Positions 1-6,564 of a DNA stretch of 15,326 nucleotides are shown in pieces. The first letter of the stretch is position 1, and each line of letters starts with the position of its first letter. The stretch is from Pseudomonadota bacterium. Its GTDB lineage: Bacteria; Pseudomonadota; Alphaproteobacteria; Acetobacterales; Acetobacteraceae. Location: positions 1 to 15,326 of the forward strand of contig JAKAZX010000045.1 in the NCBI GenBank assembly GCA_021826485.1, read 5' to 3'. The position numbers were made by a program, and so were the translations under genes. The notes under the pieces are model-generated. The model was given only the letters and a program-made list of their open reading frames with translations. It ran no database searches and was not told the DNA's origin.

Positions 1-2
1 TC

Positions 3-20
3 TGACCGGCCGGCCGGTCA
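3..20. repeat. 18-bp perfect palindrome at the moeA stop codon
   Basis: Positions 3-20 read TGACCGGCC followed by its exact reverse complement GGCCGGTCA. The right arm ends in the moeA stop codon (TCA at 18-20 on the plus strand). The left arm begins with TGA at 3-5, which could be the stop of a plus-strand convergent gene ending at the window edge, but too little sequence is present to tell. No T-run follows within the window, so a terminator role is not shown. Confidence 0.6.
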
Positions 21-1217
21 AATCCCGAGGGCTGCGAGGCGGATGATCTCCACCGTCTCGCCCGCCGCCGCCGGCGGCGCGCCAGGCGGGCGCAGGATCA
101 GCGCGTCGGCCGCCGCCAACAGGCGCAGCAGGGCCGAGTCCTGCCGGCTGAACGCCGTTGCGACCGGCACGCCATCCGGGCCGGGTGCCAGGCTGGCGCG
201 CAGATGGTCGGCGCGGCGGTCGTTGGCGGGGAGGGGGGCGCCGAGTCGGGCCGATTCGTGCGGCACGCCCGAATCGGACCGTCCGGCGAGTCGCGCCACC
301 GCCGGCAGCAGGAACAGCACCGCGCAGACCAGGGCGGACACCGGGTTCCCGGGCAGGCCGAGCACCGGGGTTGCGCCCATGTGCCCGAACATCAGCGGCT
401 TACCCGGCCGCATGGCGATCTTCCAGAAATCGACCGCGAGCCCCCGCTGCGCCAGCGCGTGCTGCACCAGATCATGTTCGCCGACGCTGGCCCCGCCGCT
501 CGTCACCAGCAGGTCGGACGACACCGACGCGGCGGCGGCGATCGTGTCGGTATCGTCCGGCGCGATGGGCAGCACCATCGGCTCTGCCCCGATCGCGCGC
601 AGGAAGGCGGCGAGCGCATGGGCGTTGGAGCTGACGATGCCGCCGGGGGGAATCGGCTCCCCCGGCAGCGCGATCTCGTCGCCGGTCGCGAGGATCGCGA
701 CGCGCGGGCGGCGATGCACCGTGACCCAGGGCAGGTTGCCAGCGGCGGCCAGCCCGACATCGCGCGCCGTCAGCCGCCGCCCGGCCGGCACCAGCACGTC
801 GCCCGCCGCGAAATCCTGCCCGGTGCGGCGCACGTGCCGGCCCGCCGCCACGGCTTCCCGGACCGTCACGATGCCGTCCGCCTCCGCGGCGTCCTCCTGC
901 AACAGCACGGTGTCGGCGCCGTCCGGTATCGGACTGCCGGTGAACAGCCGCAGCGCCTCCCCCGGTTGCAGCGTGCCGGTCCAGGGGTGGCCGGCCGGCG
1001 CGCTGCCGGCGACCCGCAGCCGCGCGCCTTCCGCCCCGTCGGCGGCGCGCAGCGCGTAGCCATCCATCGCCGAGAGGTCCTGCGGCGGCTGCGTCACGCG
1101 GGCGCACAGCGGCAGGGCGGCGACCCGCCCCCAGGCCTCCGCCAGATGCACGATCTCGGCCTCGGTCGGGCGCAGCCGGTCCAGGATGCGGGCGCGCGCC
1201 TCGGCGACCGGGATCAT
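18..1217 (-). CDS. moeA: Molybdopterin molybdenumtransferase MoeA
   Basis: MoeA inserts molybdate into adenylylated molybdopterin, the last common step of molybdenum cofactor synthesis, in the cytoplasm. The 399-residue product is of normal family length. Family motifs seen in order are SAMDGYA at 49-55, GDE at 179-181 in the MoCF-fold domain, TSGGASVGEHD at 239-249, MRPGKP at 269-274, GLPGNPVS at 287-294 and QDSALLR near 359-365. Asp52 and Asp249 correspond to the acidic residues (Asp59 and Asp228) known to matter in E. coli MoeA. The open frame extends upstream to 1310, but that part overlaps moaC and is not MoeA-like. The ATG at 1217 lies two bases after the moaC stop and begins MIPVAEA, as expected. 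It is the last gene of the trp-moa cluster seen here. Confidence 0.96.
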   Translation of the reverse strand: MIPVAEARARILDRLRPTEAEIVHLAEAWGRVAALPLCARVTQPPQDLSAMDGYALRAADGAEGARLRVAGSAPAGHPWTGTLQPGEALRLFTGSPIPDGADTVLLQEDAAEADGIVTVREAVAAGRHVRRTGQDFAAGDVLVPAGRRLTARDVGLAAAGNLPWVTVHRRPRVAILATGDEIALPGEPIPPGGIVSSNAHALAAFLRAIGAEPMVLPIAPDDTDTIAAAASVSSDLLVTSGGASVGEHDLVQHALAQRGLAVDFWKIAMRPGKPLMFGHMGATPVLGLPGNPVSALVCAVLFLLPAVARLAGRSDSGVPHESARLGAPLPANDRRADHLRASLAPGPDGVPVATAFSRQDSALLRLLAAADALILRPPGAPPAAAGETVEIIRLAALGI

Positions 1218-1219
1218 GC

Positions 1220-1693
1220 TCAGTCCTGCCGGAAGTCGCCGGACTTGCCGCCGGACTTGGCGAGCACCCGGATGCCCTCGATGCGCATGGCGCGATCCAC
1301 CGCCTTGCACATGTCATAGACGGTCAGCGCCGCCACGCTCGCCGCCGTCAGCGCCTCCATCTCCACCCCGGTCCGTCCGGTGGTGCGCACCGTCGCGGTG
1401 ATCGCGACGGCATCGGCGCCGTCCGGCGCCAGATCGAGCGTCACCGCGGTCAGCGGCAGCGGGTGGCAGAGCGGGATCAGCTCGGCGGTGCGCTTGGCCG
1501 CCATGATCCCCGCCAGCCGCGCCACCCCCAGCACGTCGCCCTTGCGCGCGGCGCCTTCGGCGATCATGCGCAGGGTGGCCGGCTGCATCACCACGCGGGC
1601 GGCGGCGGTCGCCTCGCGGCTGGTTTCGGGCTTCGCCCCGACATCGACCATCACGGCGCGGCCGGCCGCGTCGAAATGCGTGAGCGCGCTCAT
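1220..1693 (-). CDS. moaC: Cyclic pyranopterin monophosphate synthase MoaC
   Basis: MoaC acts with the radical-SAM enzyme MoaA in the first stage of molybdenum cofactor synthesis, converting the 3',8-cyclo-GTP intermediate to cyclic pyranopterin monophosphate. The 157-residue length is typical. Visible family signatures are MVDVG at 15-19, PLCHPLPLT at 74-82, the TGVEMEALTA stretch near 108-117, DMCKAVDR at 127-134 and the C-terminal KSGGKSGDF. Asp127 and Lys130 match the catalytic Asp128/Lys131 pair of E. coli MoaC. The start ATG overlaps the trpC stop in an ATGA (1690-1693), which indicates translational coupling. moaA is not in the window. Only moeA accompanies it here, so the rest of the pathway must be encoded elsewhere. 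Confidence 0.97.
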   Translation of the reverse strand: MSALTHFDAAGRAVMVDVGAKPETSREATAAARVVMQPATLRMIAEGAARKGDVLGVARLAGIMAAKRTAELIPLCHPLPLTAVTLDLAPDGADAVAITATVRTTGRTGVEMEALTAASVAALTVYDMCKAVDRAMRIEGIRVLAKSGGKSGDFRQD

Positions 1694-2517
1694 CCTTCCA
1701 GCAGCGCCCGGCAGGCGCGCGTCACGTCCGGCTGGCGCATCAGGTGCTCGCCGACCAGGAAGCAGTGCACACCCAGCGCCGCCAGCCGCTCCAGGTCGGC
1801 ATGGCTGCGCAGCCCGCTCTCGCCGATCAGGAAGCGGTCGGGCGGCACGTGCGGGGCCAGTTCGACGGTGGTGTTGAGGTCGATCTGCAATGTCTTGAGG
1901 TTGCGATTGTTGACGCCCAGCAGCTTGGTTTGCAGGCCGAGCGCGCGATCCAGTTCGGCCGCGTCATGCACCTCCACCAGCACGTCGAGATCGAGCGTGC
2001 GGGCGATGTTCTCCAGCTCGATCGCCTCGGTGTCGCCCAGCGCCGCCATAATGAGCAGGATGCAGTCCGCGCCCATCGCCCGGCTTTCATAGACCTGCCA
2101 GGGATCGAGGATGAAATCCTTGCGCAGCACCGGCAGGTCGGTGGCGGCGCGGGCGCCGCGCAGATGCTCCGGGCTGCCCTGGAAATGCGGCGCGTCGGTC
2201 AGCACCGAAAGGCAGGTGGCGCCCCCCGCGCGATAGGCGGCGGCCAGCGCCGCGGGGTCGAAATCCGGCCGGATCAGCCCGCCGGAGGGGGAGGCCTTCT
2301 TGATCTCGGCGATCAGCGCGAAGCGGCCGGCCGAGGTGGTTTCCATCAGCGCCCGGCCGAAGCCGCGCGGCGGGTCGGCCGCCTCCGCGCGGGCGCGCAT
2401 CGTCTCGATCGGCGTGGCGGCGCGGCGGCGTCCCACCTCCTCGCGCGTGTCGGCGCAGATGCGCATCAGCGTGTCAGCGGTCGCGATGGAGGATAGCGAA
2501 GCGGTCGAGGCAGTCAT
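1690..2517 (-). CDS. trpC: Indole-3-glycerol phosphate synthase TrpC
   Basis: TrpC closes the indole ring in tryptophan synthesis, converting carboxyphenylamino-deoxyribulose phosphate to indole-3-glycerol phosphate with loss of CO2 and water. The 275-residue product is a monofunctional TIM barrel, with no fused TrpF domain. Active-site segments are EIKKASPSGG at 71-80 (Glu71, Lys73), LRKDF at 131-135 (Lys133, the general acid position), LVEVHD at 180-185, GVNNRN at 201-206, GESG at 232-235 and the phosphate-binding FLVGEHL near 253-259. The open frame runs on to 2811 inside trpD. I chose the ATG at 2517 because it overlaps the trpD stop in an ATGA and gives the usual length. A later Met at residue 18 is possible but less likely. 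Confidence 0.97.
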   Translation of the reverse strand: MTASTASLSSIATADTLMRICADTREEVGRRRAATPIETMRARAEAADPPRGFGRALMETTSAGRFALIAEIKKASPSGGLIRPDFDPAALAAAYRAGGATCLSVLTDAPHFQGSPEHLRGARAATDLPVLRKDFILDPWQVYESRAMGADCILLIMAALGDTEAIELENIARTLDLDVLVEVHDAAELDRALGLQTKLLGVNNRNLKTLQIDLNTTVELAPHVPPDRFLIGESGLRSHADLERLAALGVHCFLVGEHLMRQPDVTRACRALLEG

Positions 2518-3524
2518 GCGGTTTCCCTGCGCAGCGTCTCCAGCGCCGCCAGCGCCGCGCCGCCGTCGATCGATGTGGCGGCGAGTTCGGCGCCGGCACG
2601 GACATCCTCCGCCCGGTCGGCGATCACCAGCGCGGCGGCGGCATTGAAAAGTACGGTGTCGCGATATGGTCCGGCGGCTCCCCGCAGCAACGCCCCGAGC
2701 GCCGCCGCGTTCACCGGGGCCTCGCCGCCACGGATCGCCGCCACCGGCGCGCGCGGCAGCCCGGCATCCTCCGGCGTCACGATGAACGACCGGACGGCGC
2801 CGTCGTGCCACTCCACCACCTGATTCTCGCCCGCGACCGTCAGTTCATCCAGCCCCTCCCCATGCACCAGCCAGCAGCGGGTGGTGCCGAGGGCGCCGAG
2901 CGTCTCCGCCATCGGCCGCGCCCAGCGCGGATCGAACACGCCGGTCAGTTGCCGGCGCACCCGCGCCGGATTGGCCAGCGGGCCGAGCAGGTTGAAGATG
3001 GTGCGGGTGCCGAGTTCGACGCGCGGGCCGGCGGCGTGGCGCAGCGCCGCGTGGTGGCGCGGCGCGAACAGGAAGACGCAGTTGGCGGCGCGCAGCACGG
3101 CGGCCAGCCGCTCGGTCGGCACATCGACGTTGACGCCGAGCGCCCCCAGCACGTCCGCCCCCCCGGTGCGCGAGGACAGCGCCCGGTTGCCGTGCTTGGC
3201 GACCGGGATGCCGAGGCCGGCGAGCACGAAGGTGACGGCGGTGGAAACGTTCAGCGTGCCGGCATTGTCGCCGCCGGTGCCGCAGACATCGATGGCATCC
3301 GCCGGCGCGTCGATTGCCAGCATGCGCGCGCGCATGGCCTGCACCGCGCCGGTCAGCTCCGCCACCGTCTCCCCGCGCACCCGCATCGCCATCAGCAGGC
3401 CGGCGATCTGCGCCGGCGTCGCCTCCCCGGACATGATGATGCCGAAGGCTTCCTCGGCATCGGCGGCGGACAGGGTTTCCCCGGTTGCCAGCCGTGCCAG
3501 CACGGGCTTGAGGTTGGTCGCCAC
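2514..3524 (-). CDS. trpD: Anthranilate phosphoribosyltransferase TrpD
   Basis: TrpD transfers phosphoribosyl from PRPP to anthranilate, the second committed step of tryptophan synthesis. The 336-residue length is typical of the stand-alone enzyme, not fused to TrpG. Family motifs are the PRPP-binding CGTGGD at 81-86, NVST at 92-95, KHGNRALSS at 110-118, GTRTIFNLLGPLANP at 172-186 and HGEGLDE at 221-227. The start is a GTG at 3524, 12 bases after the trpG stop, since no ATG lies nearby in frame. A G-rich stretch (GGGGCGG on the minus strand) could serve as a weak ribosome binding site. Its 3' end overlaps the trpC start by four bases. Confidence 0.96.
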   Translation of the reverse strand: MATNLKPVLARLATGETLSAADAEEAFGIIMSGEATPAQIAGLLMAMRVRGETVAELTGAVQAMRARMLAIDAPADAIDVCGTGGDNAGTLNVSTAVTFVLAGLGIPVAKHGNRALSSRTGGADVLGALGVNVDVPTERLAAVLRAANCVFLFAPRHHAALRHAAGPRVELGTRTIFNLLGPLANPARVRRQLTGVFDPRWARPMAETLGALGTTRCWLVHGEGLDELTVAGENQVVEWHDGAVRSFIVTPEDAGLPRAPVAAIRGGEAPVNAAALGALLRGAAGPYRDTVLFNAAAALVIADRAEDVRAGAELAATSIDGGAALAALETLRRETA

Positions 3525-3536
3525 GGCGCCGCCCCG

Positions 3537-4145
3537 TCAGGCGGCGCGCGCCGGGGCCCGCGGGGCGCCGGCGCGGTCGGCCAGGGTCAGGAAGTTGCGC
3601 AGCAGGGCGTGGCCGTGCTCGCTCGCGATGCTTTCCGGGTGGAACTGCACGCCCCATATCGGCAGGTCGGCGTGGCGCAGGCCCATGATCAGCCCGTCGG
3701 CGGTGCGCGCCGTCTCGATGAGCGCCGCGGGCAGCGTGTCGCGGCGGACCACCAGGCTGTGGTAGCGGGTGGCGCGGAACGGGCTGGGCAGGCCGGCGAA
3801 CACGTCGCTGCCGTCATGCAGGATGTCGCTGACCTTGCCGTGCATCGGCAGCGCGGCGCGCACCACCTCCCCGCCGAAGGCCTGGCCGATCGCCTGATGG
3901 CCGAGGCAGACGCCGAGCAGCGGCACGCCCGCGCCGGCCGCAGCGGCGATCAGGTTGAGGCAGATGCCCGCCTCGTTCGGCGTGCAGGGGCCGGGCGACA
4001 GCACGATCGCCTCCGGCCGCAGCGCCAGCGCCTCCGCGACCGTCAGGCGGTCGTTGCGATGCACCGCGCAGCGTGCCCCCAGGTCGCCCAGGAAGTGGAC
4101 CAGGTTGAAGGTGAAGCTGTCATAGTTGTCGATGAGCAGAATCAT
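3537..4145 (-). CDS. trpG: Anthranilate synthase glutamine amidotransferase subunit TrpG
   Basis: TrpG releases ammonia from glutamine and passes it to TrpE for anthranilate formation. It is a class I glutamine amidotransferase of 202 residues. The triad is visible: Cys80 in LLGVCLGHQ, and His169 and Glu171 in GVQFHPES. LSPGPCTP at 49-56 and YHSLVV at 128-133 are also standard. In some bacteria the homologous PabA role (folate) is shared, and sequence alone does not exclude dual use, but the following trpDC genes argue for tryptophan. The open frame extends to 4412 across the divergent gap. I chose the ATG at 4145 because MILLIDNYDSF is the family N-terminus and an AGGA motif precedes it (TCCT at 4153-4156 on the plus strand). 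The TrpE partner is not encoded in this window. Confidence 0.95.
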   Translation of the reverse strand: MILLIDNYDSFTFNLVHFLGDLGARCAVHRNDRLTVAEALALRPEAIVLSPGPCTPNEAGICLNLIAAAAGAGVPLLGVCLGHQAIGQAFGGEVVRAALPMHGKVSDILHDGSDVFAGLPSPFRATRYHSLVVRRDTLPAALIETARTADGLIMGLRHADLPIWGVQFHPESIASEHGHALLRNFLTLADRAGAPRAPARAA

Positions 4146-4276
4146 CCCATCATCCTGCGCGGGCGACCTCGCCCGGTCAAATCCGCCGCCATTGCCCGGG
4201 GCCGGCGGAGGGCGCAGAGTAACATCCGCCCTGCCTGCCGGGACGTAAGGCCGCAAGGCAGCAGGAGGAGTGGGCC
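4146..4276. promoter_or_regulatory. Divergent control region trpG / msrP with inverted repeats
   Basis: These 131 bases must hold the start signals for the trpG operon (leftward) and msrP (rightward). Inverted repeats seen are GGGCGA-CC-TCGCCC at 4161-4174 and TCCGCCG / CGGCGGA at 4182-4188 and 4203-4209. A third, imperfect one has arms at 4230-4239 and 4257-4265. No convincing -35/-10 pair was found for either gene. On the minus strand a TTGACC (4175-4180) lies 17 bases before CAGGAT, but this would start the transcript almost at the trpG ATG. No short Trp-rich leader peptide was recognised. Confidence 0.5.
4230..4270 (+). promoter_or_regulatory. msrP ribosome binding site and overlapping possible hairpin
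   Basis: A strong Shine-Dalgarno, AGGAGGAG at 4263-4270, sits six bases before the msrP ATG at 4277. The sequence just upstream can fold: CCTGCCTGCC at 4230-4239 can pair with GGCAGCAGG at 4257-4265 with one bulged base and a 17-base loop. The right arm runs into the first bases of the Shine-Dalgarno. This could modulate msrP translation. The fold is read by eye and no energy was computed. Confidence 0.4.
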
Positions 4277-5254
4277 ATGTTCGTCCATCGCCGCAGGGGA
4301 TGGGAGATTCCGGAAGCCCGGGTGACGCCCGAGGCGGCCGTGATGCGTCGGCGCGGCGTGCTCGGCGCCGCCGCCGCGGGGGCGCTGGCCGCCGCCGGGG
4401 CGCGGCCGGCACGCGCCTGGAGCCTGTTCGACAGCACGCCGGCCAAGCCCGTGGAACTGCAGCCGCTGAGCGCGCCGCGCAACCCGCGCTACGTTCCCGG
4501 CCGGAAGCTGACCGCGGCGGAGGAGGCCGAGAACTACAACAACTACTACGAATTCGGGGAAAGCAAGTCGGTCGCCGACGCCGCGCAGGCGCTGAAGGTC
4601 GCGCCCTGGACCATCGAGATCGCCGGCATGGTCAAGACGCCGCGGACCCTGGGGCTGGACGACCTGCTGCGCCAGATGAAGCTGGAGGAGCGGGTCTATC
4701 GCCATCGCTGCGTGGAGGCGTGGGCGATGACGGTGCCGTGGATCGGCTTCCCGCTGGCCGATCTGGTGAAGCTGGCGGAACCGCTCGGCAGCGCAACTTA
4801 CCTGAAGTTCACCACGTTGGCGGACCCGAAGCAGATGCCCGGCGTCCACAAGCCGTGGTATCCCTGGCCCTATACCGAGGGGCTGACCATGCAGGAGGCG
4901 ATGAACGAACTGGCGTTCCTGTCGGTCGGCCTGTATGGCAAGACCCTGCCGCCGCAGAACGGCGCCCCGATCCGCCTCAACACGCCCTGGAAATACGGCT
5001 TCAAATCCGCCAAATCGATCGTGCGGGTCGAGTTCACCGCCGAGCAGCCGAAGACCTTCTGGGAGCAGTTGCAGGACAGCGAGTACGGCTTCTGGGCGAA
5101 CGTCAATCCGGCGGTGCCGCACCCGCGCTGGAGCCAGGCGCAGGAGCGTCTGATCGGCACGGACGAGGTGGTGCCGACGCAGATCTGGAACGGCTACGGG
5201 GAGTTCGTGGCGGCCATGTACACCGACAAGACGAAGGAGCGTCTGTTCGCTTGA
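4277..5254 (+). CDS. msrP: Protein-methionine-sulfoxide reductase catalytic subunit MsrP (YedY)
   Basis: MsrP is a periplasmic molybdopterin enzyme of the sulfite-oxidase fold that reduces methionine sulfoxide in oxidised envelope proteins. The 325-residue product follows E. coli MsrP along its length: RGWEIPE N-terminal segment, NYNNYYEFG near 86-94, RCVEAWAMTVPWIGFPL at 144-160, LPPQNGAP and PWKYGFKS near 224-244, and ANVNP with HPRWSQA near 274-288. Cys145 is the expected molybdenum ligand. The N-terminus carries a Tat-type signal: MRRRGVLG at 23-30, then an alanine-rich segment and a likely cleavage after ARPARA at 42-47. Export folded with cofactor is therefore likely. The ATG at 4277 has a strong Shine-Dalgarno. 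The gene lies beside moaC-moeA, which help make its cofactor. MsrQ, its usual membrane electron donor, is not adjacent. Confidence 0.95.
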   Translation: MFVHRRRGWEIPEARVTPEAAVMRRRGVLGAAAAGALAAAGARPARAWSLFDSTPAKPVELQPLSAPRNPRYVPGRKLTAAEEAENYNNYYEFGESKSVADAAQALKVAPWTIEIAGMVKTPRTLGLDDLLRQMKLEERVYRHRCVEAWAMTVPWIGFPLADLVKLAEPLGSATYLKFTTLADPKQMPGVHKPWYPWPYTEGLTMQEAMNELAFLSVGLYGKTLPPQNGAPIRLNTPWKYGFKSAKSIVRVEFTAEQPKTFWEQLQDSEYGFWANVNPAVPHPRWSQAQERLIGTDEVVPTQIWNGYGEFVAAMYTDKTKERLFA

Positions 5255-5562
5255 TGGGTGCGCGGGTCCTGGCAGTGCTTGCGGCGGTCAGCCTGGTGAC
5301 GGCGTTCGCGCTCGCCACCCTGCTGCCGCCGCCGCTCACGCTCGCGCAACTGATCGCGATGTTCGATGCGCGCATGCTGTACGACGCGCACGAGTTCGCG
5401 GTGGCCAATGACGGCGGCTGGATCTGGGGCCACCTGCTGATGCCGCTGCTGCTGCGCCCCTGCTGGCTGGTGCCGACCAGCCTCGGCCTGCTGTTCGCCG
5501 GCGGGGCGATGACGCTTGCCTCCCGCAAGGGGATGCCGCGATCACACCGGCGGCGGAGCTGA
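5254..5562 (+). CDS. Small two-TM membrane protein coupled to msrP, function unknown
   Basis: This 102-residue protein has no function I recognise. Its ATG overlaps the msrP stop in TGATG (5252-5256), so translation is probably coupled. Two hydrophobic stretches, about residues 4-28 and 61-88, suggest two membrane passes joined by a 30-residue loop rich in aromatic and charged residues. The loop holds His46 and, at the second membrane edge, His60. The tail is basic (HRRRS). It sits where many genomes carry msrQ, but MsrQ is a roughly 200-residue haem protein with about six helices and no MsrQ motif is visible, so I do not call it MsrQ. Its last 21 bases overlap the end of the convergent glycosyltransferase gene. 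The coupled start, intact frame and membrane pattern support it as a real gene. Confidence 0.75.
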   Translation: MGARVLAVLAAVSLVTAFALATLLPPPLTLAQLIAMFDARMLYDAHEFAVANDGGWIWGHLLMPLLLRPCWLVPTSLGLLFAGGAMTLASRKGMPRSHRRRS

Positions 5563-6564
5563 TCCGGCCGCTGCTGCCGCCGCCACCGCTTCCAGCGCCG
5601 CCGCCACCGGAATCGCCGCCGTCTCCGTCCCGCCGAAATCCTGCGCCCGCAGGATGGTCGCCCGCTCCGCCCAGGGGGCGAATTTCGCCGGGTCGGTCGG
5701 GCCGAACAGGGAGACCAGCGGCACGCCGGACGCTGCCAGCATGTGCCCGGCGCCGCTGTCCGCCGCGACCGCCGCGGCACAGCGGGCGCCGAGTGCGATG
5801 GTCAGCGCGACGTCGGCGGTGCCGCCCGCGTCCTGCAACGGGAAGCGCGCGGTGGGCAGCGCCGCCATCAGCGGCGCCACCAGGTCCTGCTCCGCGGGTC
5901 CCAGCAGCAGCACCGGCACCCTGCCCTGGGCCGCCAGCGCCTCGGCCAGCGCGATGTGGTGCCCGGCCGGCCACGCCTTGTGCCGGCCGCCCGCGCCGAC
6001 CGCCTGGGCGATGTAGCTTGGGCCGGCCGGCAGCAGCGCCGCCGCCTGGGCGACTGCCTCGGCGGGCAGCGCGAGGCGCCCGTCCGGCACCGCCGGCCGG
6101 CCGGCGGCGAAGGCGGCGAGGTCGAGCAGCCGGCGGATCAGCCGGCGCGGCTTGCGGTAGCCGCGTGGCGGCCGCACGCCGGACAGCCAGTAGTCGGCGG
6201 CGGCGGAGACGAAGCGGCGCGGCCGCAGCAGCCGCAGCGCGAGCGTCGTGCCGACATGGCTCTGCGTGTCGATCAGCGCATCGAGCCGCCCGGCCCCCAG
6301 GGCGGCGCGCAGGCCGCTTCCGACGCCGCATTCCTCGATTACCCGGTCGAGCAGGCCGGGCATCAGCGGGGCCAGCGCCCCGGCATAGGCGCTGCGCCCG
6401 CGCCCGGCGATCCAGATCAGGTCCGCCCCTGGCCAGGCATGGCGCAGCGCCCGCACGAAGGGCAGCTTGATCAGCGCATCGCCGACCAGGTCGAGATCGA
6501 CATAGGCGGCGATGCGCGGGCGCGGTAGCGGGCGCCCGCCGTGGCTGCTAGAGCCGCCCGCCAT
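5542..6564 (-). CDS. Glycosyltransferase family 9 (ADP-heptose:LPS heptosyltransferase-like)
   Basis: The 340-residue product has the two-domain GT-B layout of family 9 enzymes, which add heptose or related sugars to the lipopolysaccharide core on the inner face of the cytoplasmic membrane. The N-terminal half opens with YVDLDLVGDALIKLP at 21-35, the usual acceptor-side glycine loop, and includes DALIDTQS at 95-102. The C-terminal half has the sugar-nucleotide signature ADSGAGHMLAASGVPLVSLF at 268-287, followed by GPTDP and PW at 288-298. The exact sugar cannot be read from sequence, and some members of this family act outside heptose chemistry. I chose the ATG at 6564 because nothing upstream resembles the family. 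That start lies on the same CATG as the divergent exporter gene. The 3' end overlaps the end of the small membrane protein gene. Confidence 0.87.
   Translation of the reverse strand: MAGGSSSHGGRPLPRPRIAAYVDLDLVGDALIKLPFVRALRHAWPGADLIWIAGRGRSAYAGALAPLMPGLLDRVIEECGVGSGLRAALGAGRLDALIDTQSHVGTTLALRLLRPRRFVSAAADYWLSGVRPPRGYRKPRRLIRRLLDLAAFAAGRPAVPDGRLALPAEAVAQAAALLPAGPSYIAQAVGAGGRHKAWPAGHHIALAEALAAQGRVPVLLLGPAEQDLVAPLMAALPTARFPLQDAGGTADVALTIALGARCAAAVAADSGAGHMLAASGVPLVSLFGPTDPAKFAPWAERATILRAQDFGGTETAAIPVAAALEAVAAAAAAGSAPPPV

Noticed and set aside
43..1059. Plus-strand frame of 338 codons antisense to moeA
   Set aside because: Ser/Arg/Ala-rich translation without motifs. moeA on the other strand is unambiguous.
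4150..4180. TTGACC with CAGGAT as a trpG promoter on the minus strand
   Set aside because: Spacing is 17 bases, but the -10 is poor and the transcript would start almost on the ATG, excluding the visible AGGA ribosome binding site.
4145..4412. Longer trpG start upstream at 4412
   Set aside because: It would run across the divergent region into msrP, and the added residues are Pro/Arg-rich and unlike TrpG.
5254..5562. Calling the small protein MsrQ
   Set aside because: It is about half the length of MsrQ, has only two likely membrane segments and shows no MsrQ motif.
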